A stretch of DNA of 64,000 nt. Origin: Anisodus tanguticus (taxonomy: Eukaryota > Streptophyta > Magnoliopsida > Solanales > Solanaceae). Made by a program: the position numbers and the translations under genes. Under the pieces are notes generated by a model. That model was not told the origin of the DNA, did no database searches, and saw nothing but the letters and a program-made list of their open reading frames with translations. Where the stretch lies: the NCBI GenBank assembly GCA_034509755.1, contig CM067561.1, positions 7,444,646 to 7,508,645 of the forward strand, given 5' to 3'. Positions 33,311 through 46,479 of the stretch are shown piece by piece (within the stretch, counting starts at the first letter, position 1; the number at the start of each line of letters is the position of its first letter).

Positions 33311-35821
33311 TTAGGTTCGCATGTCTTATGAGTCATGAGTAGTTTCTTAGTAAAGTCTTGTTTATGGATGTATAGAGATCCATAAATATAGGCGAAAGAC
33401 TACTGAGGCATGTTGGAGCCTTTTTCTATTCTTTTTTTTTATATCATGCTTACTTGTTTTGCTTGAGTGCTAAATCTCCTTGTTTCATACTCTCATCGAT
33501 GGTGAAGACACATTCTTGAATTCGCACACCAGAAGCTTGAGATGAGGTCACGTTGTATGGTGCTAGAGGTTGTACTGTGATGAGGAAGTAGGATAATCTA
33601 AAGGATGCATATGCCATGTTCAGATTGCAGCTACGACTCAGAGGCTCAAATTGAGTGGGACTATGATTCAGACTCTTTAGTTCGGGAATATCCACATGAA
33701 ATGCAAATAATGGTAGAAAGAAATGCATATTGTCATGTTTTCAATTGTTTGTTTCTTGGAAGTTGAGGAAGTGAATTTATGGCATAGCGAGTGATGGGAA
33801 TAGAGTTGACGATTGGAATTGGTACAATTGGCAAAATAACCAGGTAATTAGTGTTCTGACTTTGCAGACTACACTTGGGGAGACTTGACAAAACAATGAT
33901 AGTTTGCACGAGGCGCAATTGGAGTAGGAGTTCTTCAACATCATTTAGATTTATTTTGATAGTCTTATGATACGAGTATATAAATGACATGTCAATATTT
34001 CAGTAATGGAATAGAACAGATGTTAATATCTTGACTACAAGTGTAAGTTTGGGAGGATCAATTGATCAGATGAGAGGATAGTGACCATAGTAAGGTTATA
34101 AGGAGAAGTTGAGTAAGGACAAAACACTGAAAGGTGGTCTCTTATGACAAGTTTCGAGGTGGTATGACTTCTTATGAAGTATGCATAAAAAGTGTTCCTT
34201 CTATCCTACAGAGTGAGGGTGCAATGAAGGAACTTTGAATAGTTCAAGCTCGGTGATGCATCAGTCACAATGGTAAAGTGTCTAGCTAACTAAATTCACT
34301 AGGTATGTTAATTTTAATATCATATGAGATTATGAGAGCTTAAGTAGGGTATTAAGGGGATGGCATGGTAGTCAAATAAGGGCAAGTTGTTGGGGAATTC
34401 TTTAAGGAATTCGTTATTGTCTTTAGGTCAAGTTGCGGAAGTTATCCAAGATTATTGAATTTAGTGGAATAGGTAGTCATAATCCTTTAGTAAAGAGAGC
34501 ATTTGCAGATTCACTTGAAATTGAGGGCGGCGATATAGAGGTCATTTTGGAATCAATCACTTGTCAGTTATGTAATCACTGCAGTTTTCTGATATGAAAA
34601 AAGTATTGGGTGACATAAGTAGAACGTCCTCGGATTATGGTGACAAAGGTTAGGAATTTAGTAGGTTGTCAGGGAACAAAGTTACTCTGCCTATGATGTA
34701 GGTTTTGAGAAAACACGAATTGGTCAGAATATTTAACTACACCTTAGACTACTGCAGTAGAGTAGTTGACTAATGAGAATGGTTCTAGCGGTTAACAAGT
34801 GCGAAAATTTATTACTTAAGGAGTTACCAGAGTTATACTTAATTTAGGAAAATAGATGTGGGCATTAAATCTGTTTCCCAAAAATTTGTAAATTTCTACC
34901 ATCACTATTGATATGACTATATGGAGTAGGAAAAGTTAGAGGAATTAACGAATGATCTACATGGAGGTGTTGTAGCTGGCGTAACAAGATAAGAGGTGGT
35001 TATTTATAGGCAAGCATCGCCCACGGACCCTCGAGCGAGGTGTCAGTCTACAAGGAATTTATGGTAGTTCTTGATGATAGATGTTAACTAATTCAAGTTG
35101 TGAAGTGAATTTTAGAGATTGAATTGAGGATAAGTAGTGAATTCACTATATCAATTAATGAGTTTGTGGTTAAAGAGGGTTTCGACAAATATACTTGTAT
35201 GAAGCTATACGAGAATGTAAGTATGAATATGCGTGTAGTAAATAAGAATCTCCCTAAAAATTTGAAATCAGTATAGTAGTAGTTTGGGATATTATATCAA
35301 CAGTGAAAATCAGTTTTGTTGGAGTAACAGGGCTAGTAGACAATTTTGGTGGGAAGACTTCGTAAGGGATTGTACATGTTACGTGATAGATGTGAAAGAG
35401 TATTCAGTTTTAAGGTTCGAGTATTGTAAGTAAAACTTAATAGCATTCAAGAGTGTGGTTTACTACTATCTCCATGATTGACTTAGTTATTTTGCAGACT
35501 TATGATATTTCGAAACACCCCTCGAGCGGGTTTAAATGATTTACGGTTGATAATGGTAAAAGTGATTGTAGATGGAATATGACAATTGAATAATTAGGAT
35601 AAATGCATCTTGCTATCGATTCAGAAGGATTAAGGTACATCTTCGGCAAAAATATTTGAATTTGAAGTAACGTGATTACTTAACACATGTACGAATTATG
35701 GTGATACTATCTTGCATCATCCAAATAGGGTGTAAATTATTAAGTATTCTTGGAAAATGAAGTCTACGAACAATTTGACTAAGTGTTATGACAAGTTCTA
35801 TGGTAGTTTTGCGACTAGTAA
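33311..35821 (+). pseudogene. Gypsy C internal region, heavily decayed
   Basis: The only recognisable start is ATGGTGAAGACACATTCTTG at 33499, which looks like a decayed gag start of the M-V-R-T-R type with early stops. Farther on no protein domain can be read on either strand. TGA and TAG codons are frequent and the sequence is rich in TG and AA, as in long-methylated, deaminated repeats. It may also be a non-autonomous internal region that never coded. Confidence 0.5.
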
Positions 35822-38742
35822 TATCACGACCCAAAATCCCATTGTGTCGTGAGGGAACCTACCCTAATCTGTAGGCCAACCCCAATCATTCAATCATAAG
35901 AATATGAAAGTAAATACGAAAAATAAAGAAATAAAGGAGAAGTAATTAACAAGTCTTATAACTTAATACATAATCTGAAAGAAATCTCTAAATGATCTGG
36001 TAGTAATTAGTACATAGATCTAATACAGATACAAGTCTGAATATGAAAAGACATAAGTTGTCCGAAAGTAGCAAAAGACAGAAGTAGTAAGATAGAGGGA
36101 GTTCCAGTGCCGAGGAAGAAACTGCGGCTCACATTGAACTCAGATAATCACTCCAATGCCGCGAGTCAAGCTGCTCTTGAATCATTTCGCTCAGTACCTG
36201 CACATAGAGTACAATAAGCCTAGAGTGAATACGAGAAACACGTGTACTCAGCAGCATCGTCGACCGACCTTAGCTATAATGCTGGCGAGGGTTGGTAATT
36301 TCTGATACCTCTCTACCAGTTAGTTAGTTAAGCATAAAAAGAATAAATTAATCAACCTATCAATAGTTCTACAGTTCAACAATGTATAAGCATTCTCTCT
36401 TTATCAGGTTTATAACAAGGTTAAGCCTAAAATATCAATAAGTCAGCCTAAACTCCAAATCAGGGCGTCTAAACCTATCAAGTTCTTCAACTCAAATCTC
36501 ACAACAATATAAGTGTAAGCTATCGATATCTCTTTTATCAGCCAGAAATTATAAGTCTATCAGAATTCAACACCGAGTACACACAACATCAGTTACATAT
36601 CAAAGTATAGATGAATGCAATGCAAGATGATATGTATGAATGCAAGTGGCGATATGTACCCTATATACATATTGTTTTGCAGTAATTGTCACGTGACCCA
36701 TGGGGGACTCCTAAGGTCCATATACCTATCCGATCCCATCGGTTACCAGCTCAGTGGCTGAAGTGTCATAATCAATGATCACTCTCATATCATGTACCAT
36801 ATCCCATAACTGACTTCCCAAGTCGCTCTCAACAATATCTCAACAGTTCAATGCCAAATATAAAATATATGAATAATGTGGATATGTGTACACCATGCAT
36901 CAACATAATCAATACAAACAGTATTTATCAGTTTCTTTTCATGTATTTAGATAAGACGTGGAATGATGAATGCATGATAAGTTCAATCAAAGATGTATTA
37001 GTGCATGTCACCTCACTATTATGGAACCCCCAATTCCCCATTACTCCCATTAGTTCATTATTAGCATACCAATACATAAATGCAATACTAGAGTCTAGAA
37101 AGTCTCAACTTGCCTGATTAGAAGCCGAAGACTCACGTTGCAGCTTTGCCCTTCTGCTGAGCCTCCACACAAGCCCACTCTGATCAAGTATACCAACTAT
37201 ATGATATAATCAAAGATGTATTAGTGCTTGTCACCTCACTAATATGGGACCTTCAATTCCCCATTACTCCCATTAGTTCATTATTAGCATACCAATACAT
37301 AAATGCAATACTAGAGTCTAGAAAGTCTTAACTTGCCTGATTAGAAGTCGAAGACTCACGTTGCAGCCTTGCCCTTCCGTTGAGCCTCCACACAAGCCCA
37401 CTCTAATCAAGTATACCAACTATATGAGATTACGGATCTATCGATGCTCATAATGTTAAATAAGTCTAGAATCTCTGTGTTAAACAACAAAGGAACCTTG
37501 GGCCCACATTAATAAAAGATGAACTTTATCGCTCACATAGTATTATAACATGGTATATAATCATAAGCTCAAGTTGATTTAACAACTACGCCCGAATAGA
37601 TCCTCAATTTCATGAATTGGCAAAAAACTCAATTCTAACCCTAGAAATTACCCCAAGTCCCAAAAGAGTTTCTAACATGCAAATGATTGATTAAATAACA
37701 CACATTAGTCTAATACAATACTAGTTTACCATATCAACAACAATAATCCAATAATCCACCCGCAAACCCCACATTGCATCCTCTTATTCTCAATAAAAAA
37801 GTTCCTCTTATTTCCCCTACGAAGATTCATACTTAGGATAGAATTAACTAATACACAATAATTAATGGATGAAAGTTACCTTAATTGATGAATTTTCCTT
37901 GATTCTCCAAGAATCCTACTGCCTAAGCTCCAATATCAAGAGGAATGCTTTTGAGGAATGAGAATAGATTCTAGGTCGTAACTTCTTTTAACTTGAACAG
38001 TGATTACGCCGGCGCAGACCCGCTTCGGTGAAAAACCCATCTGCTGAGGCAAATCGCTTAAATCCCGAACCTTTGTTGGGGTGGAAGCAACTCTGTAAAG
38101 ACGCACACGCCCCGGCAAGTAACCCATCCATAGAGACGGACCTTCAACACTTAGCCAGTCTCGCTTCTACGAGGTGAACCCACGGAAGCAGACATATGGA
38201 CGTTGGCGCGAACACCAACAACCAGCACCAGTCAAACAATACAAAATCCAATGTCAACCATCTAAAATAATATTGGGACCTCTCGGATACAAATCGAACA
38301 TGCATTTCTATTAGAAAATACATTCCAGACCTGCTCGCTCACTCAGAATTCTCGACAGAGGTCTCTAAGGATCGGGTTTGACTAAAGTCAACTCTTAAGT
38401 TCTAATTCACAATTTTACAACCTAGCCTCCAAAACGCACCCGGATGCCTCAGGACCTGAATCAAAGGCTCGACTAAGTCATAAACGTTGTTCTGGAACTA
38501 ATGGAATCGACGAAACTATGAAAAGAGTATGTTTACTCAAAAGTCAACTATGAGTCAAACTCTTCTATTCTCTTAACTTGGGATTTCTCAAACCTACCAG
38601 AACGAGTCTGAAACCTACCCAATCACCTTGGAAACTGTGCCACCAATCTCCGCAAGTCACAAGTAAGCTAATAAGGTCTCGAGAAGGATAATTTAGGGGT
38701 TTTCAAGACAAAATAAGCAAAATGACTTTTTGAGTCGTTACA
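35822..38742 (-). repeat. Gypsy D 3' LTR (2,921 bp)
   Basis: It ends GTCGTTACA at 38742 and aligns with 43923-45545 over its first 1.7 kb. It carries a private 223-bp tandem duplication and lacks about 190 bp present in the partner LTR near 45100-45260. It holds no gene. A plus-strand ORF (36851-37117) is spurious. Confidence 0.9.
36986..37431. repeat. 223-bp tandem duplication inside Gypsy D LTR
   Basis: Two adjacent copies (36986-37208 and 37209-37431), each beginning ATCAAAGATGTATTAGTGC and ending AAGTATACCAACTATATGA. They differ at only a few positions. The partner LTR has one copy (about 45255-45450), so the duplication is later than insertion. Confidence 0.88.
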
Positions 38743-38880
38743 TCAGGTACAACTTAAATAAACGCTCATCCTCGAACGGTAAATAAAAGAAAATACCTAG
38801 ACTCTCAAATAGCTAGGGGTAGTTAGACTGCATTCAGACTCAATCTCCCATGTATCCTCCTCTACTGGGCAATTTCTCCA

Positions 38881-40235
38881 TCACACTTTCACATAAGCTA
38901 TCTCTTTGGACCTCAACTTTCGAACATGCCTCTCAAAAATAGCTACAGGCCTTTCCACATAAGCTAAGTTCTGGTCCAGGATCACCGAATCCCATCTAAT
39001 GACACGAGAATCATCATCAACATACTTCCTCAACATCGAGACATGAAACACATGGTGCACACTGGATAACCTAGGAGGTAAATCCAACTCATAGGCCACA
39101 TCCCCAACTTTTTTCACTATCTCAAAAGGACCAATAAACATCGGGCTAAGCTTTCCCTTCTTCCCGAACTATATCATACCCTTCATGGGTAAAACCTTCA
39201 GCAAAACTAGCTCTCCAACCATAAACTTTGAAGGGCGAAACCTCCAATCTGCATAACTCTTCTGTCTGCTCTAGGCTGTAAGAAGTCGATCCTTGATCAA
39301 CTTAACCTTATCTAACAAATCACTCAAAAGATCAGTACCCAAGGTCGAACTTCCAAAGTATCAAACCACACTATTAGGGATTTTAATGATTTCCTCATGC
39401 CATACAATGCCTCAAATGGTGCCATCTCAATACTTAAATGGTAACTGTTGATGTAAGCAAACTCCGCCAAGTGTAGAAACTGGTCCCAATGGCCACTAAA
39501 GTCAATCACACAGGCTCGCAACCTATCATCGAGAACCTGAATAGTCAGCTCAGATTGTCCATCAGTCTGAGGGTGAAAGGTTGTACTAAGCTCCACTCTA
39601 GTACCTAACTCCTTCTACATAGACCTACAAAAGTGAGAGTGAAAAGTGAACTACGTACCCCGGTCATAAATGATAGAAATGGGCACTCCGTGTAATCGGA
39701 CTATCTCTTGAATGTAGATCCTAGCCAACTTCTCTGAATTATAAGTAGTTTGGACTGGAATGAAATAGGCAGATTTAGTCAACCTATCCATAATGACCCG
39801 TATAACATCAAATTTACCTAAGGTATGGGGAAATCCTACCACGAAGTCCATAGCAATCTGCTCCCACTTCTACTCGGGAATGGGCATCCTCTGAAGCACA
39901 CCACCAGGCCTCTAGTGGTCATATTTTAGTTGCTGGAAATTCAAACACTGGGACACGAGCTACACTATGTCTCTCTTTATCCTACACCACAAATAATGTT
40001 TTCTCAAGTCATGGTACATATTTGTATCCCCTGGGTGAATAAGTACCTCAAACTATGGGCTTCTTTCATGATTAGTCTAGTCAAATCACCCACCCTAAGA
40101 ACACAAACTCAACCCTTGATTCTCAAAATACCATTACTGTCAATAGTAACCTCATTTGCCTCTCCTTGTAACACCTTGTCACGGATCTTGCACAACTTAG
40201 CATCATCAAACTATTGAGATCTAATCTGCTCTAAT
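38881..40235 (-). pseudogene. Gypsy D integrase with chromodomain-side end
   Basis: The C-terminal part (38881-39141) is well kept: GPFEIVKKVGDVAYELDLPP, VHHVFHVSMLRKY and then ERPVAIFERHVRKLRSKEIA, the approach to the chromodomain of Tekay/Del elements. The core pieces are MDFVVGFPHTLGKFDVIRVI and KSAYFIPVQTTYNSEKLARI (39651-39851) and HPQTDGQSELTIQVLDD (39324-39596), which holds the catalytic Glu. Stops separate these pieces. Confidence 0.88.
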
Positions 40236-41560
40236 AAGAAAGGTCATGCCTCCACACAAGCTAACACCATACTAGGCTCCAAAATATCAAGCCTAACAAA
40301 CCGATTTGCTAAAGACTGAACATCCCTAGCCATAAGACGCTCTTCCACATGCAACATAGCCAAACTACCTATGCTCACCGCCTTGCAAGTCAAGACATCC
40401 GTTACCACATTTGCTTTTCCCGGATGATACAAGATAGTCATGTCATTATCCTTCAGAATATCCAACCACCTACACTATCTCAAATAAAGATCTTTATAAT
40501 TGAACAAGTACTGAAGATTGCGATGGTTAGTGTACACTTTACAATGTGCCACATAGAGGTAGTGCCTTCAAATCTTCAATGCAAATATGATCTCCGCCAA
40601 CTCTAAGTCATGAATAGGATAATTATTTTCATGAACCTTCAATTACCTCGAACAACATGCTATCACTTTTCCTTTATGCATCAACACACACTCAAGACCC
40701 ACTCTAGAAGCATCACAGTACATGTTAAAGCTCCCTCCCTCGACTGGCAATATCAAAATCAAAAAGGTAGTCAAGAAGGCCTTGAGCTTTTGAAAGCTCA
40801 CCTCACAAGCACCAGACCACTAAAAAGCTACTTCTTTTTTAGTAAATCTGGTCAACAGAGTTGCAATCGATGAAAATCCCTCCATGAATCACCGATAATA
40901 CCTTGTAAGGACAATAAAACTCCGAACCTCGATAACCAAAGTAGGTTAAATCCAATCCCGAACAACCTCAATCTTTTTGGGATCTACCATAATACCATCA
41001 TTGGTCACAACATGCCCCAAAATGCTACTGAGATAAGACAAAACTTACACTTTGAAAACTTTGCATATAGTTGATTCTCCTTTAGAATACCAAGCACGAT
41101 TCTCAAATGTTGTTTGTGCTCCTCCTCACTCTGCGGGTATATCAAGATATCATCAATAAACACAATCACGAATGAATACAAGTAGGGTATGAACACCCTA
41201 TTAATCAACTCCATAAAGGATGTCTTAGGAACATCCTCAGCTCTGATCTTTAGTTGATGAAAACCGGAGCTCAAATCAATATTAGAAAAGACTGAAGCAC
41301 CATGTAGATGATCAAATAAGTCATCAATGTGTAGTATAAGATATTTGTTCTTGATAGTCACCTTATTCAGCTACCTGTAATCGATACACATACGCATAGA
41401 CCCATCTATCTTCTTCACGAACAACACTGGAGCACCCCTAAGGTGAAACACTGGGTCGAATAAACCTCTTACTCAACAGATCTTGCAATTTTTCCTTCAA
41501 TTCCCTCAACTCGATTGGTGCCATCCGATATGGATCCACAGAAATAGGTTGAGTGCCCAG
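40236..41560 (-). pseudogene. Gypsy D RNase H and reverse transcriptase with in-frame deletion
   Basis: RT (41005-41361) reads KYLILHIDDLFDHLHGASVF, NIDLSSGFHQLKIRAEDVPK, then TSFMELINRVF directly. The roughly 24 residues that normally lie between (the YGHYEF..SFGLTN block, seen in Gypsy A near 20700-20760) are absent without loss of frame. The catalytic FIDDILIY remains. The RNase H end is at 40244-40465 (ILYHPGKANVVTDVLT). Confidence 0.87.
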
Positions 41561-41853
41561 CTCTAAATCAATACATAAGTCAATATCCTAATTCAGCAGA
41601 ACACCGAAAAGGTCTATAGGAAACACCTCTAGATACTTCTAGACTATCGGAACTGACTCCAATGGAGGAGTCTCTGCACTCGTATCAAATAAGAAAGACA
41701 TCCTTTCTCCACCATCTTCTAAGCCTTAATAAATGAGATCACCCTTTTCGGGTACTGACTAAAAGTACCCTTCCAAACTAACTGAAAAATATCAGGCATG
41801 GATAAGGTAACGGTCTTAGAATAACAATTTATGATAGCATGATACGGAGCTAA

Positions 41854-42100
41854 CTAATCCATACCCAAAATAGCATCGAAATCTACCATATGCAAAACTT
41901 TCAAGTCTACCTGAGTATCATACCCCATTAACATAACTATACAACCCAAATATGCCCGATCTACCACTACAGAATCCCCAACAGGTGTAGAAATATGAAT
42001 AGGCATGGCTAGAGATTCACATATCAAATCCAAACTCAAAGCAAGGTAGGAATACATATAAGAATAGGTAGACCCCGGATGAAACAAAATTGTATCAGGT
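41854..42100 (-). pseudogene. Gypsy D protease, catalytic Asp changed
   Basis: Retropepsin-like. The active-site block reads L-F-H-P-G-S-T-Y-S-Y near 42065-42095, where this family normally has Asp in place of His. The domain continues to LHMVDFDAILGMD at the lower end. The change would abolish catalysis. Confidence 0.82.
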
Positions 42101-42360
42101 CAATGGAAAATTGAAAAAGTACCTGTGATCACAGCATTGAAGGCCTCTACCTCAGGTCTGCCTGGAAATGCATAGAAATGACCACAATCACCCAAAGTCT
42201 AAGCAACCTTATGTCCACTACCTCAGTTGGACTAAGCATTGCCTCGACCTGTTTGAGCGCCACCCCTGCCACCCTGAGAACCACCTCTAGTACCTTGGGA
42301 CCCATCTCTAACTAGCTGTCCCACTTCTCTAGATCTAGAACCCTGAGACTGACCACTACA

Positions 42361-43723
42361 CCTAAGTTTGGGACAATCTCTCTTAAAGTATCAAAGATCA
42401 CCACACTCAAAGCAACCCTTAGGAACTGTCAATGGCTGAGAAGAAAAACTAGCACCAGAATGACCACCATGACTAGAGGGCCGATAAGAACTTAGGGTGG
42501 TCAACTACCCCAAACCATGAGAAGTATGTGAAAACTGGCCTCCCTCTAATGTAGGCATAACAATAATGGTGGTGACCTCCACCATAATAACCCCTACCTC
42601 CAGATGAGGTAGCACCCTTAGCGCTCTGACGAGGCCTCTTGACCACCCTCTCTTCATAATCCTCTATCCAAATAAACTCGACCTCTCTTACGACATCATT
42701 AATCTGCTGGAAGGTGGAACTTGTGGCGGCTATCTGTGCTACAATCAAACAAAGAGGACATATCAACTCATTGGTGAACCTTTTCACCCTCTTAGCCTCA
42801 TCAGGAAAAATCATCAAAGCATGGTTAGACAAGGTGTGGAACTGCGCCTCGTACTTAGTCACATGCATACATCCCTATCATAAACCTTCAAACTGAGCTC
42901 AGCTCCTCTCTCTGACACTACGAGGCACGAACTTCTCCAAGAAGATCTGGGTAAATAAAACCCAAGTAAGAGGAGGGGACCCTGCTGGTCTGGACTAAAG
43001 ATAAGAATTCCACCACTGCTTGGCAGGTCCAACCATTCGAAATGCAGTATAATTAACACCATAGGACACCACTAATCTGAAGTTGTGCAACCTCTCATTA
43101 CAGCTAATCAAGAACTCATACGCATCATCCTCAAGATCCCCATCATATCTGGGAGGATCCAACTTCTTGAACCTCTCGAAGATTTGTTGCTCCTCAATAG
43201 ACTTAGAAGGTTGTGCAGTTGGAGGTGTAGCAAGACCAGGTACAGTCACACCTAAGAAGTGAGGAACCCCAGCAGGTGTTGTACGAACCATTGGTGTCCG
43301 AAATTTGGGAATAGTAGCATAGTCGAGAGTTTGTCCTCCGACCCTAGTGTGTGAACCATTAGAAATGGCTAGATGAATACCCTGAGTTATAGACTCCAAA
43401 AAGTTCATCATGAAAACCAAGGTATCATGAAGCACTGGTGTACAAATAAAACCCAAGGGCACCTGATCTGGTCTTGCCCCATCAACCTAACCTTACTCAT
43501 GCTCCTCAATCTAAACTTCATCATCCTCTGGAATAGCCTCAAGCCCTAGAGACTTTGCTTGGTCATAATCATGAGCAACTGCAGGTGCTCGGTCTTAGGC
43601 TATAACTCGAGGTCTGCCTCTACCTCTACCTTACCCCCTGCCTTGTGCACCACCTCTGACAACGGGTGCGGGTACATGTGCATGATCCTGGTCTCCTCCT
43701 ACGGCTGACCTAGTCCTCACCAT
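42361..43723 (-). pseudogene. Gypsy D gag
   Basis: The start ATG is at 43721-43723 (MVRTR). The capsid part is in 42995-43462: FERFKKLDPPRYDGD, AYEFLISCNERLHNF and FRMVGPAKQWWNSYL. It continues to 42473-42868 with TKYEAQFHTLSNHA and RVKRFTNELICPL. The zinc knuckle near 42365-42415 reads CFECGDL, stop, YFKRDC: three ligand cysteines remain, but a stop replaces Gly and Tyr replaces His. Confidence 0.87.
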
Positions 43724-43908
43724 CTGTGAAAAAGACTGAAACAAAGAGATTTAGAATTTAATCATGATCAAATCGCATGAAAGAATGATAGAATTGAAAT
43801 TTTCTAAATGCCTTATAGCCTCTTAAAGATAGGTACAGAGCTCTTCGTATGGATCCGCAAGACTCTACTAGATATTGCTTATGTACTAATGAGATCATTA
43901 ACCTAGTT

Positions 43909-43919
43909 CTCTGATACCA
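43909..43919 (-). other. Gypsy D primer binding site
   Basis: On the minus strand TGGTATCAGAG, three bases from the 5' LTR start at 43923. Confidence 0.88.
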
Positions 43920-43922
43920 ATT

Positions 43923-45545
43923 TATCATGACTTAAAATCCCATTGTGTCGTGAGGACATCTACCCTAATCCGTAGGCGAACCCCAATCATTCAATCATAA
44001 GAATACAGTAAATGTGGAAAATAAAGAAATAAAGGATAAGTAATTAACAAGTCTTATAGCATAATACATAATTTGAAAGAAATCCCTAAATGATCTAGTA
44101 GTCATGAGTACATAGCTCTAATGCGGATACAAGTCTGAATATAAAAATACATAAGCTGCCCGAAAGTAGCAAAAGATAGAAGTAATAAGATATAGGGAGT
44201 TCCAATGCCAAGGAAGAAACTGTGCCTCACCCTGGACTCTGGTAATCACTCTCCAATGCCTCGAGTCAAGCTACTCCTCAATTTTCTAGCTTGGTACCTG
44301 CACATAGAGTACAACAAGCCTAGAGTGAGTATGAGAAATACGTGTACTAAGTAGCATCATCGACCGACCTTAGCTATAACGGTGGCGAAGGTTGGTAATT
44401 TTCAATACCTCTCTACCAATTAGTTAGTTAAGCATAAAAAGAATCAGTTAACCAACCTATCATTAATTCTATAGTTTAATAATGTATAAGCATTCTCTCA
44501 TTCTCAGGTTTATAACAAGGTTAAGCCTAAAATATTTATAAGTCAGCCTAAACCCCAAATCAGGGCGTCTAGACCTATCATGTTCTTCAACTCAAATCTC
44601 ACAACAGTATAAGTGTAAGCTATCGATATCCCTTCTGTCAGCCAAAAATCATAAGTCTATCAGAATTCAACACCGAGTACACAAAATATCAATTACATAT
44701 CAAAGTATAGATGAATGCAATGCAAGATGATATATATGAATGCAAGTGGTGATATGTACCATGTATACACACGGTGCTGCAATAGTTGTCACGTGACCCA
44801 TGGGGAACCCATGAGGTCCATATACCCATCTGATCCCATCGAATACCAGTTTAGTGACTAAAGTGTCATAATCAATAATCACTCTCGTATCATGTACTAT
44901 ATCTCATAACTGACTTCCCAAGACGCTCTCAATAATATCTCAACAATTCAATGCCAAATATAAAATGTATGAATAATATGGATATGTGTACATCATGCAT
45001 CAACATAATCAATACAAACAATATTTATCAGTTTCTTTTCATGTATTTAGACAAGATGTGGAGTGATGAATGCATGACAAGTTCAATCAAATATATAATA
45101 TCAAGTATGGCTACAAGCCCAAATAATCAGCAAGCATACCAACCTAAGCGGATTTATACACCGCCCGTGGCCCGAAGGCTAAACACACAAACTCCTTCAG
45201 ATATGTCATACTAGTTCATTATTTACCCAAGTTAAGTTCATATGTACCCGTATTAGTTCTCGTCACCTCACTAATACGGGACCCCCAATTCCACATTAGT
45301 TCATTATTAGCATACCAACACATAAATGCTATACTAGAGTCTAGAAAGTCTCAACTTGCCTGATTAGAAGTCAAAGACTCATGCAGCAGCCTTGCCCTTC
45401 GCTGAGCCTCCGCACGAGCCCACTCTGATCAAGTATACCAACTATATGAGATTATGGGTCTATCGATGCCCATAATGCTAAATAATTCTAGAATATCCAT
45501 GTTAAACTACAAAGGAATCCCGGGCCCATATTAACAAAATATGAA
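43923..45545 (-). repeat. Gypsy D 5' LTR, truncated (1,623 bp)
   Basis: It matches the first 1.7 kb of the left LTR up to GGGCCCATATTAACAAAATATGAAC and then stops. The remaining 1.2 kb or so (the U3 side, with the LTR start as read on the minus strand) is deleted. It keeps a 190-bp segment, including CCGCCCGTGGCCCGAAGG, that the left LTR has lost. With U3 missing it cannot drive transcription of the element. Confidence 0.88.
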
Positions 45546-45573
45546 CCAATATTTGAGGACGAACGTTTGTTTA

Positions 45574-45585
45574 AGTAGGGGAAGA
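45574..45585 (+). other. Gypsy C polypurine tract
   Basis: AGTAGGGGAAGA directly before TGTAATGACT, the 3' LTR start. It is preceded by GAGGACGAACGTTTGTTTAA, the segment found (inverted) beside the 3' LTR of Gypsy A, B and D. Confidence 0.82.
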
Positions 45586-46479
45586 TGTAATGACTTATCT
45601 AGTCGTTTTGAGTATTTGAAACAGTTTACTTCAAATTACACTTTTTGTAGGTTCAATATGCATATGTGACTTGCGGGAATGGTTGGAATGGATCCCGAAG
45701 CAACCAGATGTGTATCAGATAAGAAAATAAAAAAGTAGAGGTTTTGAGAAAAATATACAATAAGAGTTGACCAAAGTCAACATTCAGGATAAAGGGACTC
45801 AGAATCGAGATTTGAAAATTCTCATAGATCCAGATGGTGATTTATGACTTGGTTGGATAGTTTGGACTAATCTAGAGGTGCTAGAGAGTGATTCAGACAC
45901 TTGAGTTGTATTCTAGTATAATTGAAAGCTAGGAGTTAGTCATGGTCAAATAGATAACTGAATGATCTCTAATTTATAATTTAAAAGTTCCAACAGGTCT
46001 ATATGATAACTTTTTACTTGTACACAAGTTTTGATTATATTTTGATGAGTTTCATATAGGTTTTTACCGTGTTGCATTCATATTTGATGTTTAGATGTCG
46101 TTTTGAACATAAACAATATTACATTGAGCAAATGAGATCGAAATTGAGTTTTTACTAAACCACTAGGTCCATATTGTGATTTCAGACTCATAGCAATAAG
46201 AATCATCGAATTTTGAGGTCGTATGATAATGAAAAGCTTCCTAGACGCATTTTTTGTACAATGTATATGCCTTGTGTGTGCATAGGATGATCATACTTTT
46301 ATATAAAGATTCAGACTTACATACTATGGTGAATATTTTTGCATTGAACCCACAAATGCCTGTATTTTTTTGTTACCTCGAGATCATTAGAACTTTCTCT
46401 TATTGTTAAATCACTACCCTTCGTGGAGTTTATCTATTGGAACCTTCATTTTCACTACTATTTTGACTTTCACCACCAT

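Larger units (their letters stand above)
35822..45545 (-). mobile_element. Gypsy D: Tekay/Del-like element inserted in Gypsy C
   Basis: Minus-strand Gypsy element. The 3' LTR is 35822-38742 (2,921 bp), the internal region 38743-43922, and the 5' LTR 43923-45545 (truncated). The primer site is at 43909-43919. Domains read leftward: gag, protease, RT, RNase H, integrase with the start of a chromodomain. Both LTRs begin TATCA(C/T)GAC, a mutated TGTCACGAC. The truncated right LTR abuts the polypurine end of Gypsy C, so the original TSD is lost. Confidence 0.9.

Noticed and set aside
36851..37117. 88-residue ORF recurring at 44951-45214
   Set aside because: The recurrence reflects the two LTRs of Gypsy D, not protein conservation; the second copy has a different end.
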